Assembly: GCA_963989385.1 (NCBI GenBank) | Contig: OZ022500.1 | Coordinates: 109,161,842 to 109,225,841 of the forward strand | DNA length: 64,000 bases | Direction: 5' to 3' | Origin: Ctena decussata | Lineage: Eukaryota > Mollusca > Bivalvia > Lucinida > Lucinidae | Shown here: in pieces, positions 46,500-57,675 of the stretch | Position numbering within the stretch: position 1 is the stretch's first letter | Layout: the number at the start of each line of letters is the position of its first letter | Translations under genes and position numbers: made by a program | Notes under the pieces: model-generated | Databases searched by the model: none | What the model saw: only the letters and a program-made list of their open reading frames with translations | What the model was told of the DNA's origin: nothing

Positions 46500-47286
46500 C
46501 TTAGAGACCTGCGGACATTGACAAAGAAAATCCTATATGAACAATGCTCTGTATGCACAAATAGATATGTCACAGATATAAAAAAAAAAAAAAAAGCTAA
46601 TGGGAATACTGTTGGCGTTAGTTACTATCGCAAGGTTGCAAAACAAAAATGAGTGTAAAATGAGAAAAAAACTCTATATTAGGAGTATACCAAAAACTTG
46701 ATTTGCGGACATGATTATTTCAAATCGGTTAGGAAAATCAGCTAAACATCTTTCTTCGGAACGGATTTTCTGTATAAATTCAAGTATCAGGATGTTCACG
46801 GCACAGTGAAACGGTGGTTTTGAATATCGTTCCCTTAACTATATTAATAAGCAAACAGTTCCTTACTCTTGTATTTGACTCATCTCCCATACAAATTGGC
46901 CGTTTTAGACACATAATTATACAGTTATCATCATCCTGCCCTTAAAAATGCATGACTCCATTCTCTGATTCAATTTTGCTGACATTGTCCCTTCTGAGAA
47001 ATATTAAGTAAGCAGTCGCGCTGTAACGGCTTTATAGTGCAAACAGACAGATAAATGCAGACCTAGTTACATTCTAAGGACACGACAACAAAACAAGTAT
47101 GCAGCTTTGTATGTAGAAAGAATGCAGTCCTCCTTTTACTTTTTCCAAGAAAGTTATATATTTTAGAGAATAAATACATTAGCAAACAATTGCTCAGGAG
47201 ACTTACGTCTAGTAGCAGTTCCGAAAATGTTTTCGTATGATGCACACTCATGAAAACAACCATGTCTTATGTCAGAAAAAAACATT

Positions 47287-47539
47287 GAGCCGCGAAACGA
47301 GAAAACCGACAAAGTGGCATGTTGGCCCAGCGTAGACTCAAATCAGCCTGGTCATCCGCCCAGTCTGGGCATCCGCCCAGTCTGGTCAGAGTATTCGCTG
47401 TCCGCATTTAGCTAGCTTAGACCCTTAGCCACCCTTAAAGCGCACAGCGAAGACTGATCAGACCGGGCGGATGCCCAGGCTGATCTGAGTCTTCGCTGAG
47501 CGCATATCCACTTTGTTGGTTTTGTCGCGTCGCGGCTCA
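47287..47539. mobile_element. GAGCCG-family foldback MITE, copy 1 of 9
   Basis: The ends GAGCCGCGAAACGAGAAAAC and TTGTCGCGTCGCGGCTC are inverted. The inner arms carry CATCCGCCCAGTCTGGTCAG and CTGATCAGACCGGGCGGATG, with CCAGGCTGATCTGAGTCTTC to the right. The spacer GTTTAGCTAGCTTAGACCC-like centre is common to the family. Palindromic over about 240 bp, no coding content. Confidence 0.9.
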
Positions 47540-47940
47540 TATATAGTAAAATAGTGCAATGGTACTTATTGGAAAATTAATTAAAATAATATTTGTAGAG
47601 TTGCGTATGTCAGGAAAAAGGTTGCAAAACTTCACAATTAAAGGCCCCATTGCTCTATCAGCATGAAATATTATATCGTGAGGTATCGCTGCAAACTTCT
47701 CACTACAGTTTCGCCATTGATTATTATCGTGATTGGCCGGCTTAGAAAAATCAAAACGTCATTGAGTTTACCTTAAAATAGATTTGAAAAAAATAACTAG
47801 GTCATTTTAGTTGGCAACTAATATGACCTACTTTCGATTTCACAAGCTATATTTCATGGTAAAACACAAGGTACAAAGGATAAAAACACAAGGTACAGGC
47901 GTTTTAACAAATGATAAAAATACAATGTACAAAAATGTTA

Positions 47941-48307
47941 ATCAAGGATCCCATTGATTGTGCCGCGGTTGGATTATTTCATTGCTTAACGGGGAACCAG
48001 TGACGAAAGGCGTATTTTTATGGAGAGGCTCATCATTTTTCCAAAATACCTTGTTTCTTCTTTTTTGCCAGTTATCTGATACAAAAAAGCACATCAACCG
48101 ACACATTTTCATTAATTCTGAAGGCTGTACAGGTTTCATAATGCTTTGTATTTTGACGAATTTACCCACTGGTAGGACTATGGAGCCTTTAACCGTTTCA
48201 AAACCGTTGCGCGAGAGAAGAGCCCTTATATAGTGTGTGCAAACTTTGGAGTTACTGATCAGCCTAGACACCCTCGGACGTTTGATGATGTATGGTTCCT
48301 GGTGCAA
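47941..48307 (-). repeat. Open frame in repeat related to 10040-10312
   Basis: A 121-codon minus-strand frame has no repeats or compositional bias (contains VLPVGKFVKIQSIMKPVQPS and MCFFVSDNWQKRRNK). Its nucleotide sequence aligns in order with 10040-10312, where a shorter related frame exists. I do not recognise the protein. A dispersed coding-derived repeat or decayed gene fragment is likelier than a functional gene. Confidence 0.4.
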
Positions 48308-49174
48308 AAAGAACAGATCTGAAGCCTGATCTTAGTGTTCTCTGTTCGCAAATACTGTAAGGTACTTATTCCTATGCCGTAGTTCAAAGTTTCTTTTTTC
48401 TTGAAAACACAACAACTGATATCACAGAATGGTACTGTAATTAAGCGATATTGGAACAGACATACATAACAACCAGCTTACACTGCTACTTGAAAAACAA
48501 ACAGTCTAATCAGGGTCTCCTTTCTTCCCCATTAACTCAACAGGTCAGATATACCATAGCAACTTGTTCAAAGGCAAAACAGATTTAGTCCATCGACAGC
48601 ATTAACCAGTAGTCCTGAATTGTGCCCCAACTCTATCGTCAATGTGTTGATAAAATATTAAAGAAAATACTTTGGACAATTAATGCATTGATTCTCGTTG
48701 AAAAAACAACGCAATTCACATCCACTTAATTGTATTCAGAAGTTTAGCTTCTGTCGCATTCTCATGACTCTATAAATAAACGTATCAACATTTATTCTCA
48801 TTAAATTTGAACTTCTTTGACATAAATATGCCTTTCAGTAGTAGGCCATCTGAAGGTGTGTCCAGATATACGTGTGGGTCAAGAAAGTTAATGATGTCAG
48901 TGAACTGTGAAAACAAGTTAAAGTCAGAAAGGGACAGTTAAATACAGATGCTCCGCTCTGATAGTTCAAGTTCTTGTCGTATAAAAAACATAATTTTGTT
49001 TGTTAAACAAACTAACCTAAACGCAAGCTGTGTATCACGTAAAAATGCAGATAAAACAAGAAAAATCTTTGAAAAAAAAAAAAAAAGATAATCGGCGCAG
49101 ATTAAATAAAAGTGTGTTTTGTAATATGTCTGTAGGTGAAGAGCTGACAATAACTTTCATGAATATGATTTAGT

Positions 49175-49447
49175 TTGTGGTTGTTGGTTGATTTGATGCT
49201 TAACGTCCACGGTAAACAACTAAGGTCATGTCGGGACGGTCAGTTAACCTAATCACACTATTCCTGGGCAGGCTTAGACCTCCTAAGCGGTTAACCAGTA
49301 CTAAGTGCACATACTTTCGCCAGTAACTGACAACTGCCCTTCTTGAATCAGCGGAAGGAGAAACGAAAGTATGTGGCCGGACCGGGATTCGAACCCAGGA
49401 CCTCTGACTTACGAGTCAGGTGCCCTACCGATTGCGCTACCCGGCCC
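49175..49447 (-). mobile_element. Met-like tRNA SINE with 14-bp TSD
   Basis: The head is at the right (GGGCCGGGTAGCGCAATCGG on the minus strand); the left end is a TTGTTGGTTGATTTGATGC tail. The flanks GAATATGA(T/C)TTAGT at 49161-49174 and 49448-49461 form a 14-bp duplication with one mismatch. The open frames over it (GFEPRTSDLRVRCP and so on) are tRNA-head translations. Confidence 0.93.
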
Positions 49448-49510
49448 GAATATGACTTAGTGATTCCCCTACAGAGGTTTAGAAGGTACTGCACCCTTCT
49501 GTCTTTTGGC

Positions 49511-49598
49511 CTTATCTTTCTGCCTTTTGGCCTTACCCTTCTGTCCTTCCTTTCCTTATCTTTCTGCCTTTTGGCCTTACCCTTCTGTCCTTCCTTTA
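49511..49598. repeat. 44-bp tandem duplication
   Basis: CTTATCTTTCTGCCTTTTGG then CCTTACCCTTCTGTCCTTCC occurs twice in succession. Confidence 0.9.
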
Positions 49599-50916
49599 TG
49601 GAAGGTAGTATCATTCAAATTGATGTCATATTTTTGCAATTTCAGTTTTCTATGTGTAAAAGAGGTTTTTATTATGCAAATATTTTATATCTCCCTGCAA
49701 AAACAAAGTTTTTATCCTGTTAGAAGTTGTTATTTCTCTTAGTTACATTGTCTTTCAAAATAATAACTTTAGAAAAGGTGCCCTATAAGGAGCGTGTCAC
49801 GCGCCAAAAGTGCCCTTTTTCTGGCCAGCAACCTGCCCTATTTTCAGTCTAGGGGAAACACTATGACTCGGTAGGCACCCACAATCGTAGTTTTGACACT
49901 GGGTGGCGACAATGACCTATCTTGAGATTGACCTGATTTCAAAACAGTTACATGTACCAACATGATGCACTGTTTGTTTGTGTGTATCAAACCGAAAGTA
50001 GATCTACAACGTTAAAGAGAAAGTTTTGAATAGGCCCATCTGTGTCTGTTTTCGATAAATTTCTATTGTTTAACAAACAAGAGAAACATTTTGAATTAAT
50101 ATCTGACAGAGTGCTAGTATTAACGCAGTGCAGTGCACGGGAAAAAACGAAGATTAAGTATTCCTTGACCTTTGATATTATTGGCTAAATTTTGACATAC
50201 GCGTTATTTGACCAATGAAATCTTGTGAAATGTGGAACAATACTGAAATTATATGCGGCTGCGCCGCGAAAAAGTGAATCTTGTAAGCGGACTGACTCAA
50301 TTATCAGTACCAAAACCTAAAGGGTGTAATTGCTAAACCGACTAAAAGGCAAAGTTTTCCATGGAGCGTATTAATTAAGGCGTTTTCGATGCGTGCGCTA
50401 CTTTTGCCTATATTTTTCAATGGACATGGACAAAACGATAACATATACCCGTTTACCTCTGTTTACCGCTAAAAGGAAAGGCTGAAAGAGAACTGTCGCA
50501 TTTTATGAGATATCTGATATCGATTTTTTTTTAATTTTTCTTTTCTTTTTAAGTTATTGAAAGTTTGAAAGTCATTTACAAAATAACAGCGAAAGAGAAG
50601 AAACTCTGTTCAAACCAGAACGTTTACATAATAATATGTTAAATCTCCTTTTATAACCATAGAATATGTCAGAAAACAATACTTAAAGACTATTATTCTT
50701 GTTTATTGAATGTCATATTGCTAGTATGTAACAGTGCAGTGGCATTGCTCTTTCATCAAGGAAATACCCGGTCTCACATCTGTAGGTAATGACATAACAG
50801 GGTAATAAAACCAATGAAGACTGAGGGTGTGTTCTATATAGAAGAGAATATTTGTCTTTAAATTTCAAAATACGGGATCTGCATCAGAAGTTTCCGCCCT
50901 GGAACCATCTTTGCAA

Positions 50917-51030
50917 GCCAAGGGTACTAAATCCACTTTGTTCCGTAAGGAACAAGTGGATTCAGTATCCTTAGCTTGTAAAGATAAGGAACTAAGTGGA
51001 CTTAGTACCCTCAGCTTGCGAAGATGCCTT
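50917..51030. repeat. Palindrome (AAGCCAAGGGTACTAAATCC)
   Basis: AGGGTACTAAATCCACTTTG and CAAGTGGATTCAGTATCCTT pair around GTTCCGTAAGGAAC. A third arm GTGGACTTAGTACCCTCAGC follows. A single arm recurs at 42930-42970. Confidence 0.75.
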
Positions 51031-51159
51031 GGAAAGGTCATTGGCTTTAAAAAAACATGTGGCTTAGACTACCTAGTTTATGAGTGCTGCCTGATCAGTT
51101 ACACAAGATGACAGAGGATAGAAACAGGAGCTCGACCTGACCATTTGGGTTAAATAATT

Positions 51160-51396
51160 GAGCCGTGACACGACAAAACCAACAAAGTGGCATGTGCGTC
51201 CAGCAAAGACTAAAATCAGCCTGGGCATCCGCCCAGTCTGATCAGAGTCTTCGCTGTCCGCATGGAGCTAGCTTAGACCCTTAGCTATCCTTGAAGCGCA
51301 AAACAAAGACCGATCAGACTTGGCGGAGGCCCAGGCTGATCTGTTTCTGCGCTGGGTGCATATGCCACTTTGTTGATTTCTTCGTGTCGTGGCACA
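51160..51396. mobile_element. GAGCCG-family foldback MITE, copy 2 of 9
   Basis: GAGCCGTGACACGACAAAAC and TTCTTCGTGTCGTGGC ends; CATCCGCCCAGTCTGATCAG and CCAGGCTGATCTGTTTCTGC inside. Confidence 0.9.
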
Positions 51397-51649
51397 ATTA
51401 TTCAGTTTAATGTGTATGGGTACACTGCCATGTTTGTCTACCATTTGTGACATTTTGTTTGGTGCCCTAGATATAACTAAAAAAAAGCGTTTCCTAAAGG
51501 GGATCTACTCATTAAGGACGCAAAACAGAAAATTGTAGAGTTGCTTCGTCTACAAGTGTACCCATTTCTATAGTGAACAAAGAGAAAAAAAAATGTATAG
51601 CAACGAAAAAAGGATTTGCCGGGACATCCTGCTGATTTGGAACATTGTA

Positions 51650-52830
51650 GGGCAAGGGCCTACTGTGCTTGCAGTAGGTGCGGGTGGGGGTTGTTTAGAC
51701 ATTTTTTCTCTCGTTTATCATTTCTCTTCTCTCGGGTGCACGACAATTTGTCTAAACCCATTTCGTCTAAATGTCATTTCGTCTAAAGGCCATTTCGTCT
51801 AACGACCAGTTCGTCTAAATGATATTTCGTCTTATAGACATTTCGTCGAATGGACAATTTGTCTAATGGACAATTCGTCTAAAAAATCGGACGGGTGCGA
51901 CTTTTGGTCGAAAAATAATCTAAGATTTTTTAGACGAAATGTTGCACCCGACTTGAAAATACTTTCCGCCATTGTTGTTGTTGTATCCATTTGAATTTGT
52001 CGAAAGACTTACTGGCGAACAGGCACATACAGACACCTTAACAGAGCAATTTGTCGCTGGTCAGCAGCCACAACAACCACGTCGAAAGGTATAATACCTT
52101 TATTTCTGCTGCATCATGTTGTTTTTATCATGTTATATTTAATTTATTCACTACCATCTTGTATACAAGAAACAAAATGAGAGACTCAAGCGTGTCTGCG
52201 AGAGTTACCAGGACAGAGACCACCTTGGTAACCTGCGTGGTAGTGGCTATAACTTGAGCTACTAAACTACTAGATATGTCAGACATTTCAAGGTCTTTGA
52301 ATGGATGTGTGAATAAAACTGATGTTCCAAATATTTGCCTTATAAATTATGTTTAAGACGAAATTTAGACGAATTTCAGACGTTTTTAGACATTTTTAGA
52401 CGAAATTTAGACGAAATGTCGTATTCGACGAAATGTCTTTTAGACGAAATGGTCATTAGACGAAATGACATTTAGACGAAATGGTTTTAGACGAAATGTC
52501 ATGGATCCCTTCTCTCTCCCTCTCTCTGGGAGACCGGTATAGACTGAAATACTGTCTCAAAATGCCGTTAACACCCCCCCCCCCCCCCCCAAAAAAAAAA
52601 ATTCAGTCAATGGTTGTTTTGGGTGTAACGGCTCGTAGGAAACAGTATTTCAGTCTAAATCGATCTGTCTCCCGGAGAGAGGATAGAAGAGGGGAGAAAA
52701 ATGTCCAAACCACCTGCATCCGCACCTACTGCAAGCACAGTAGGCCCTAACAATTAACCAAATTAGTAGGCCGTCCCGGCATTTGAAGTTACACAGCAGC
52801 ATCGCCCGACCACGACCACCCCTACAAAAG
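51650..52830. repeat. GCAGTAGGTGCGGG repeat split by an insertion
   Basis: The left part GTGCTTGCAGTAGGTGCGGG (51670) and the right part TCTCTCTGGGAGACCGGTAT (52518) are contiguous in the relative at 14345-14610. Here they are separated by the 51734-52509 element. The right half continues as a palindrome around a C/A homopolymer (52568-52601), ending CCTACTGCAAGCACAGTAGG and GGTCGGGC-type sequence. Confidence 0.75.
51734..52509. mobile_element. TIR element with inverted TTTCGTCTAA arrays
   Basis: Each end carries about nine spaced copies of (A)TTTCGTCTAA, on the plus strand at 51745-51890 and as TTAGACGAAAT at 52350-52500. The two ends align over about 50 bp (CATTTCGTCTAAATGTCATT near both). 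The flanks share TTCTCTC (51727-51733 and 52510-52516), a possible 7-8-bp target duplication, which would fit a hAT-like element; the CT-rich site makes this uncertain. The interior of about 450 bp has no recognised transposase. Confidence 0.8.
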
Positions 52831-52985
52831 TAGGACCAAAATGATAAACTTAGTTCGAAAGGGCTTTAGTTTCAGAATTTTTTTACAAAAGGGTTTACCA
52901 CTGACTAGTTAATTAAACGTCTGCTATTTTCGCTTCTAGTGATCCCTTGTCACAAAAGAATCCATGCTGCCGATGCGATCGTATC

Positions 52986-53441
52986 AGATCCACGACACAA
53001 CCAACAAAGTGGCATGTGCACCCAGCGAAGACTCAGATCAGCCTGAGCATCTGCCCAGTCTGATCAGTCATCACTGTGCGTTGAAAGGGTAGCCAAGGAT
53101 CTACACTAGCCCCATGCCGACAGAGAGCACTCTGATCAGAATGGGCGGATGTCCAGGCAGATCGGAGACTGATGGGCGCAGATGCCACTTTGTTCCAAGG
53201 GCGTAGCTACGTATACGGCAAATACGCAAGTGCGTATTGAAATTTTGTCAACTTGACAAAATTTCAAAACACACCTGCATATTTGCATGCTGAAATTTTA
53301 TAAATTAGACAAGATTTCAATACCAGTTACCAAAGTGGCTGAAATACTAGCTTTCCTTTCAAGAAGTAGAGCATAAAACATGGTTGTGCGTATCATGAAA
53401 TTGCCCCTAGTTACGCCCCTGTGTTCTGTAGTGTCACGGCT
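52986..53441. mobile_element. GAGCCG-family foldback MITE, copy 3 of 9, interrupted
   Basis: Ends CACGACACAACCAACAAAGT and GTAGTGTCACGGCTC. The inner GATCAGCCTGAGCATCTGCC and GGCGGATGTCCAGGCAGATC mirror each other. The right arm is broken after GCCACTTTGTT by the element at 53198-53420. Confidence 0.85.
53198..53420. mobile_element. AGGGGCGTAGCTA-TIR MITE nested in a foldback copy
   Basis: The left AGGGCGTAGCTACGTA and right CCCTAGTTACGCCCCT are imperfect inverted repeats. Inner GAAATTTTGTCAACTTGACAAAATTTC is a perfect hairpin. It lies inside the older element 52986-53441. Confidence 0.8.
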
Positions 53442-53572
53442 CAATTACATCATATACTGGTTGTAAGACTTTGTCTTTGGACAGAATCATTGTTGTCCTG
53501 CTCCGGCTTCGGGCTGCATTTGAACTTTGTTCACGGAATTGGCCGAGCGATGTTCCGAATGTAGAATTAATG

Positions 53573-53731
53573 TGAATGTAAACACTTCCAGGGGAAATCT
53601 TACCATCTCTTCTCGATGGTGGTCATACAGTAGACCAGTTTAGGGGTTTTCAAGTAGAAAAGCAAATAGGAAGTCGCAAAAGTTGTCTCCTTATAGAAAA
53701 AATAGCAAGAAGGTGCACCCATATACCTTAA
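53573..53731. repeat. AAAGGAAAGAATTTGCTCC family, partial copy
   Basis: Left AAACACTTCCAGGGGAAA and right AGGTGCACCCATATACCTTA match the family ends, with AAAAGTTGTCTCCTTATAG inside. Confidence 0.65.
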
Positions 53732-54136
53732 AAGCAAGACTGCATATGCATAAAGTCTTTCCCAATCTCCCCTCCCCTTCCAAATTGTCTCACACCTGGT
53801 TAAGTTCCTCTTTGCTAGACTTAATTGGGCTGATTGCTCATATGTAGTCAAAGACAATTCCAATTTTACTCATTATAATTTGTATGACTAACTTTGGGGC
53901 TAATCTTAAACTGCATAACAAACATGCTTTTCTGTTTAACTGCTGGTTTAGATATTTCTTCTCACTGTATCTTGTGCCAGTTGTGTGGGTTTTTTGTTTG
54001 TATGTTTTGTTGTTGATTTTTTTGTATGTTTTTTAAAGCTGTCTACTGTATCTTGGGCCAGTTGTGTGTGTGTGTGTGTTTTTCTGTGTGTTTTTTTTTT
54101 TTACTGTGGTCATCTTGACTCTCTTCAGCTATAGCC

Positions 54137-54393
54137 TTAAGGTGTGTGGTTACACCTCCATAATTTCCCCTATTTTCACAAAGGGAAACAATTTTTGTGA
54201 CTTCATATTTGCTTTCCTGAGAGATGAAAAACTTTTAAAGAGTTCATGTTATACTCGTAAAGGGGATCTACTCTTAAAGGAAAGAATTTGCTCCTGCAGG
54301 AGCAAATTTTTTTCCTTTATGAGTTGCCCCCAATTGAGAAAGGCAGCAAATTAATTGCAGAGTTGCTTCCCTTGAAAGAGTACCCATTCACCA
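54137..54393. mobile_element. AAAGGAAAGAATTTGCTCC palindromic MITE, reference copy
   Basis: Clearest member of the second most common family: left CACAAAGGGAAACAATTTTTG, centre GGAAAGAATTTGCTCC TGCA GGAGCAAATTTTTTTCC, then GAGTTGCCCCCAATTGAG and right GAGAGTTGCTTCCC-like sequence followed by GAGTACCCATTCACC. At least ten whole or partial copies lie in the window. No coding content. Confidence 0.8.
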
Positions 54394-54901
54394 TAAAGAG
54401 TTTCATCACACCTTCTATGTTTTACTGTGATAATTCATTCAGGAGAGGGTTTTTTGTTGTTGTTTTTTTTTGTTATTCAGGTGCTTGTTTCAAATACCTT
54501 GCCTCAGAAAAGGTAACGTTTATATGAATTTTTGGGTGATTGTCACTCATAATCTGGTTCCCAGCTGCTGATCTGAAATAGAATTGTACATGGCTAAATG
54601 TGGGTAAAACGCAGCATAAACCTGTTTCTGGCAGAACCAACCTCCTACTGCGGACAACCTCCTGTGGCTTACAGAAGACTACTTGAGGCCATTTTTGCCA
54701 TTTGTCTGTAAGCCATGGATAAACAACAAACACAAATTCCCTGTTTGAAGGGTCTTTACTGTTTTATTCCTCCATACTGATTCCTTGCTTGCATACTGAC
54801 AGCTAAATCAATATGTGATCAGGTAGTAAACACATGCATGTTGTGAAAAAAATAGTGTGAGGACATACAGGATGGCCATCCTTTTCAGACACCTTCATGC
54901 C

Positions 54902-55152
54902 AGGGCCCAGTTGTTCGAAGCATCGTTAACCTAACAAGCTCTTAACAAGCTTGTTAAGAGGTCAACTCGTCAAGTGTTTTACCACTTCATAGCCAAATAC
55001 ACTTATATTTTATGACTAAAATATGTGATAAGCAATGCAAAAGCTTCTCATATTTTTACAACAAAAATATTGGTGTATTTGAGACATTAACGTTTGAAAT
55101 TTTAATGTCTCGTTAATTAATGACCTCCTTAGGTTTGAACAACCCGACCCAG
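54902..55152. mobile_element. CAGTTGTTCAAA-TIR MITE, copy 3
   Basis: The left GGGCCCAGTTGTTCGAAGCA pairs with the right GGTTTGAACAACCCGACCC. Inner TTAACAAGCTTGTTAAGAGG is a perfect palindrome; AAAAGCTTCTCATATTTTTA matches the other copies. Confidence 0.85.
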
Positions 55153-55296
55153 AGTGGCAACATCAGCACTTGCGGTACTATTGTACAAACGAGCTACTGT
55201 ATTTATCTGGCTATAAGATGGGATGTTTCCCCTTCTAAAATTACCCAAGAAATGTAAATGAGTCTTGTTTAATTCAGCTATAAGATGCCATTGGGC

Positions 55297-55381
55297 ACAT
55301 AGAACTGAATCAACATTGATTTAACCTTGATTCAACATCATGTTGAATCAAGGTTGATTCAATGTTGTGTGCCTGCTGGGT
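55297..55381. mobile_element. TTGATTCAA palindromic MITE
   Basis: GGGCACATAGAACTGAATCA and TGATTCAATGTTGTGTGCC surround a perfect CCTTGATTCAACATCATGTTGAATCAAGG stem; the right end is CCTGCTGGG. It is nested within a diverged copy of the 36240 repeat (about 55200-55480). Confidence 0.8.
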
Positions 55382-55547
55382 GGGGATTTGCTTCCAAAAC
55401 AACAACAAAAGTCTAGATCCAACTTCTAAGACATATCTAGATTTTTGGGATTGTTCTGGAAGGGGAAAAAAATCATCTTATAACAAAATCAATATGATTT
55501 TTGAATCAAGAAGATAGTGACTTTGAGGAATGCCTGAAAATAAAATG

Positions 55548-55778
55548 TTGCAACACAACAAAACCAAGGAAGTGGCATGTACGCCTAGTGAAGACTCCAC
55601 TAAGCTTGGGCATCCAACCAGTCAATAAGTCTTTGCTTTCAGCATGGCAGTAGCTTAGACACTTAGCTACTTTTTAAGCACACAGCAAGGACTCTGATTA
55701 GCCTGGAGATGCCCAGGCTGATCTGAGTCTGTATGTGGCACATATGCCACTTAGTTGCTTTTGTTGTGTCATGTCTCA
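55548..55778. mobile_element. GAGCCG-family foldback MITE, copy 4 of 9
   Basis: Diverged copy: AACACAACAAAACCAAGGAA and TTGCTTTTGTTGTGTCATGTC ends; GCTTGGGCATCCAACCAGTC and GATGCCCAGGCTGATCTGAG inside. Confidence 0.8.
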
Positions 55779-55937
55779 TATATTGAAATAGTTTCTACAA
55801 GTAGTTTGGTACTTCTGCATTTTCCTTCAGATAAAGAAATTTTGTATTTTAAATCAAAGAAAAAGGTTTTACTTTTCCATTTTCTTGGTATGAATTGTCT
55901 ATGAAAATATCTTAATTTCCAAAATTCTCCATAAAAA

Positions 55938-56072
55938 CGTTTATTTTGACCCCTCATTAGAACCATCTCCATGAGACGGTTTTAATAAGGGGTCGCAAAA
56001 TATGTTTTCACTGAGATATAAGAAAAAATATCCCAAACTTATCCCTGTTATCCCTTCTTATCTAGAGCTCTG
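55938..56072. mobile_element. GATAAGAAGGG-TIR palindrome, copy 2 (half)
   Basis: GACCCCTCATTAGAACC and GGTTTTAATAAGGGGTC form the hairpin. The right end ATCCCTTCTTATCTAGAGCT matches copies 1 and 3; the left end is missing. Confidence 0.7.
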
Positions 56073-56094
56073 ATGATACCATTTATGGTGTATG

Positions 56095-56261
56095 GTTAAC
56101 AGGGAAACAAGCTTTGGGATTTCCTGCTTGATTCCATGGAAAACAAAATCCTTCCAGTATTGGGTCTACTTTTAAAGGAAAGAGCTTTTGCTCCTTGGAA
56201 AGCAAATTCTTTCTTTTAAGAGTTGAGTCAAAGTAGGGGGAATATGTACCCAAGCATCTTA
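56095..56261. repeat. AAAGGAAAGAATTTGCTCC family copy
   Basis: GGGTCTACTTTTAAAGGAAA then CTTTTGCTCCTTGG AAAGC AAATTC, then TTTTAAGAGTTGAGTC. Confidence 0.75.
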
Positions 56262-56524
56262 ACCAGATCTGTTGTGATCTGTGGCTCAATACGATGAAAT
56301 CTGAAAGGTCTTATCTTGGTTACATATTGCATTCTTGGCCACATCACAACTTTTATTTATAAAGATATATCTATGCTTAAAGCAATTACAACAAATTTTC
56401 CTTCCTAGTTGAGAAGTAAGCAACTTGAGAGATTAAACTGATGTCTGGAATAAATCAAGGCTTTTATGTACATGCACATGCAACAACCCTTTATAAGCCC
56501 TGTTTTTAAACTGCAAGGACATGG

Positions 56525-56761
56525 GGGTAATACCAATTTGGCTACCTGTGCTTTTGACTGAGTCAGTCAATTACCATACATGCAAAAGTGGCTGATGACC
56601 GAGACAATCGAAAGCAGTATCAGCTATGTCGACAGCCATTACCAATAGTATCATTTAAAGTTATTGGTAATGCTTACGATCGTATTTTTGGTCAAAAGCC
56701 ACTTTGTATAGTACAGACTCGGTTGAAAGCACAGGTAGCCAAATTGGTTTTACCCCCGTGA
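56525..56761. mobile_element. GGTGGTAATACCAATTT-TIR palindrome, copy 2
   Basis: GGGGGTAATACCAATTTGGC pairs with CCAAATTGGTTTTACCCCC. ACCTGTGCTTTTGACTGAGT and ACTCGGTTGAAAGCACAGGT are inverted inside. Confidence 0.85.
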
Positions 56762-56882
56762 AATCTGCTTGGTAAGGTTTCAGCATCCTGGAATTGCAAA
56801 AGCCATCTCTCTTTCCATCAAAAAACAGGGATTAAGGCTGTAAACCCATAACGGCACAGACAGGCTAATCTGTTTAACACCA

Positions 56883-57124
56883 TATGAGCCGTGACACGAG
56901 AAAACCAACAATGTGGTTGTGCGCCCAGCGCAGACTCAGATCAGCCTGGGCATCTGCCCAGTCTGATCAGAATCTTCGCTAAGCGCTTAAAAAGTAGCTA
57001 AGGGACTAAGCTACCTTCATGCGGACAGTGAAGATTCTGATCAGACTGGGCGGATGCCCAGGCTGATCTGAGTCTGCGCTGGGCGCACAACCACATTGTT
57101 GGTTTTATCGTGTCGCGGCTCATA
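56883..57124. mobile_element. GAGCCG-family foldback MITE, copy 5 of 9
   Basis: The best-preserved hairpin: ATGAGCCGTGACACGAGAAA pairs with TTTATCGTGTCGCGGCTCAT. CAACAATGTGGTTGTGCGCC and GGCGCACAACCACATTGTTG are perfectly complementary, as are CAGATCAGCCTGGGCATC and GATGCCCAGGCTGATCTG. Confidence 0.95.
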
Positions 57125-57162
57125 TATTGCTGACAAATATCATATTGCTGACAAATATCATA
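57120..57162. repeat. 21-bp tandem duplication
   Basis: TATTGCTGACAAATATCATAT occurs twice, immediately after the hairpin. A 19-bp duplication (GCATCTTTTAGATGC twice) lies at 57859-57893. Confidence 0.85.
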
Positions 57163-57226
57163 TTCCACCATTGCCAACTTGGTTTACACCTGAATTCTTT
57201 TCTGCAATCATATATACAGTATATTC

Positions 57227-57508
57227 CTTAAGGGTATAATTCCTTCTCTGGAGATGAAGTTTTGCTTTGACTTCTTAATTCCTTCTTAATTCCTCATGGG
57301 TATATTGTCAGCAGTAGCAGAACTGCTTCTACAAGGAGATTTTTGGTTTGTTTTGTTTTGACTTCCTTGTTCGTGCCCTGGAGCTGGTTCCCTTCAAGAA
57401 GGGGTCTGTTCTCAAGGAATGAATTTGACTGTCCTTCAAGATTTGACCCCAAATGATGAAAATAGGCAAAAATTGCTTCCCCAGAACATGTTCCCATTCA
57501 TCTTGAAC
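57227..57508. repeat. AAAGGAAAGAATTTGCTCC family, diverged copy
   Basis: Left CCTTAAGGGTATAATTCC, middle GGGGTCTGTTCTCAAGGAAT and TTTGACCCCAAATGATGAA, right GTTCCCATTCATCTTGA. A fragment of the same region (GGGTATATTGTCAGCA and GCAGAACTGCTTCT) recurs at 58100-58145. Confidence 0.6.
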
Positions 57509-57675
57509 TACTGGTAATATTTGCCATTATGGGCCTAAATCCTTATTACAACATACTGTTCATTTTTTGATAATTTTTCGATCATTCCAGTTTGCATTAG
57601 GTCACAAATGCACCAGTACGGCCACCTTTTAGTTTGAAATGTGTCACTGTCATTCAATCTTTCATTCATACAGAG

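Noticed and set aside
49343..49723. 126-codon open frame
   Set aside because: It is the translation of a SINE tRNA head (GFEPRTSDL) plus a 44-bp tandem repeat.
51745..52500. CRISPR-like array
   Set aside because: Repeats are only about 10-12 bp with irregular spacing, in mirror orientation within a TIR element in eukaryotic DNA.
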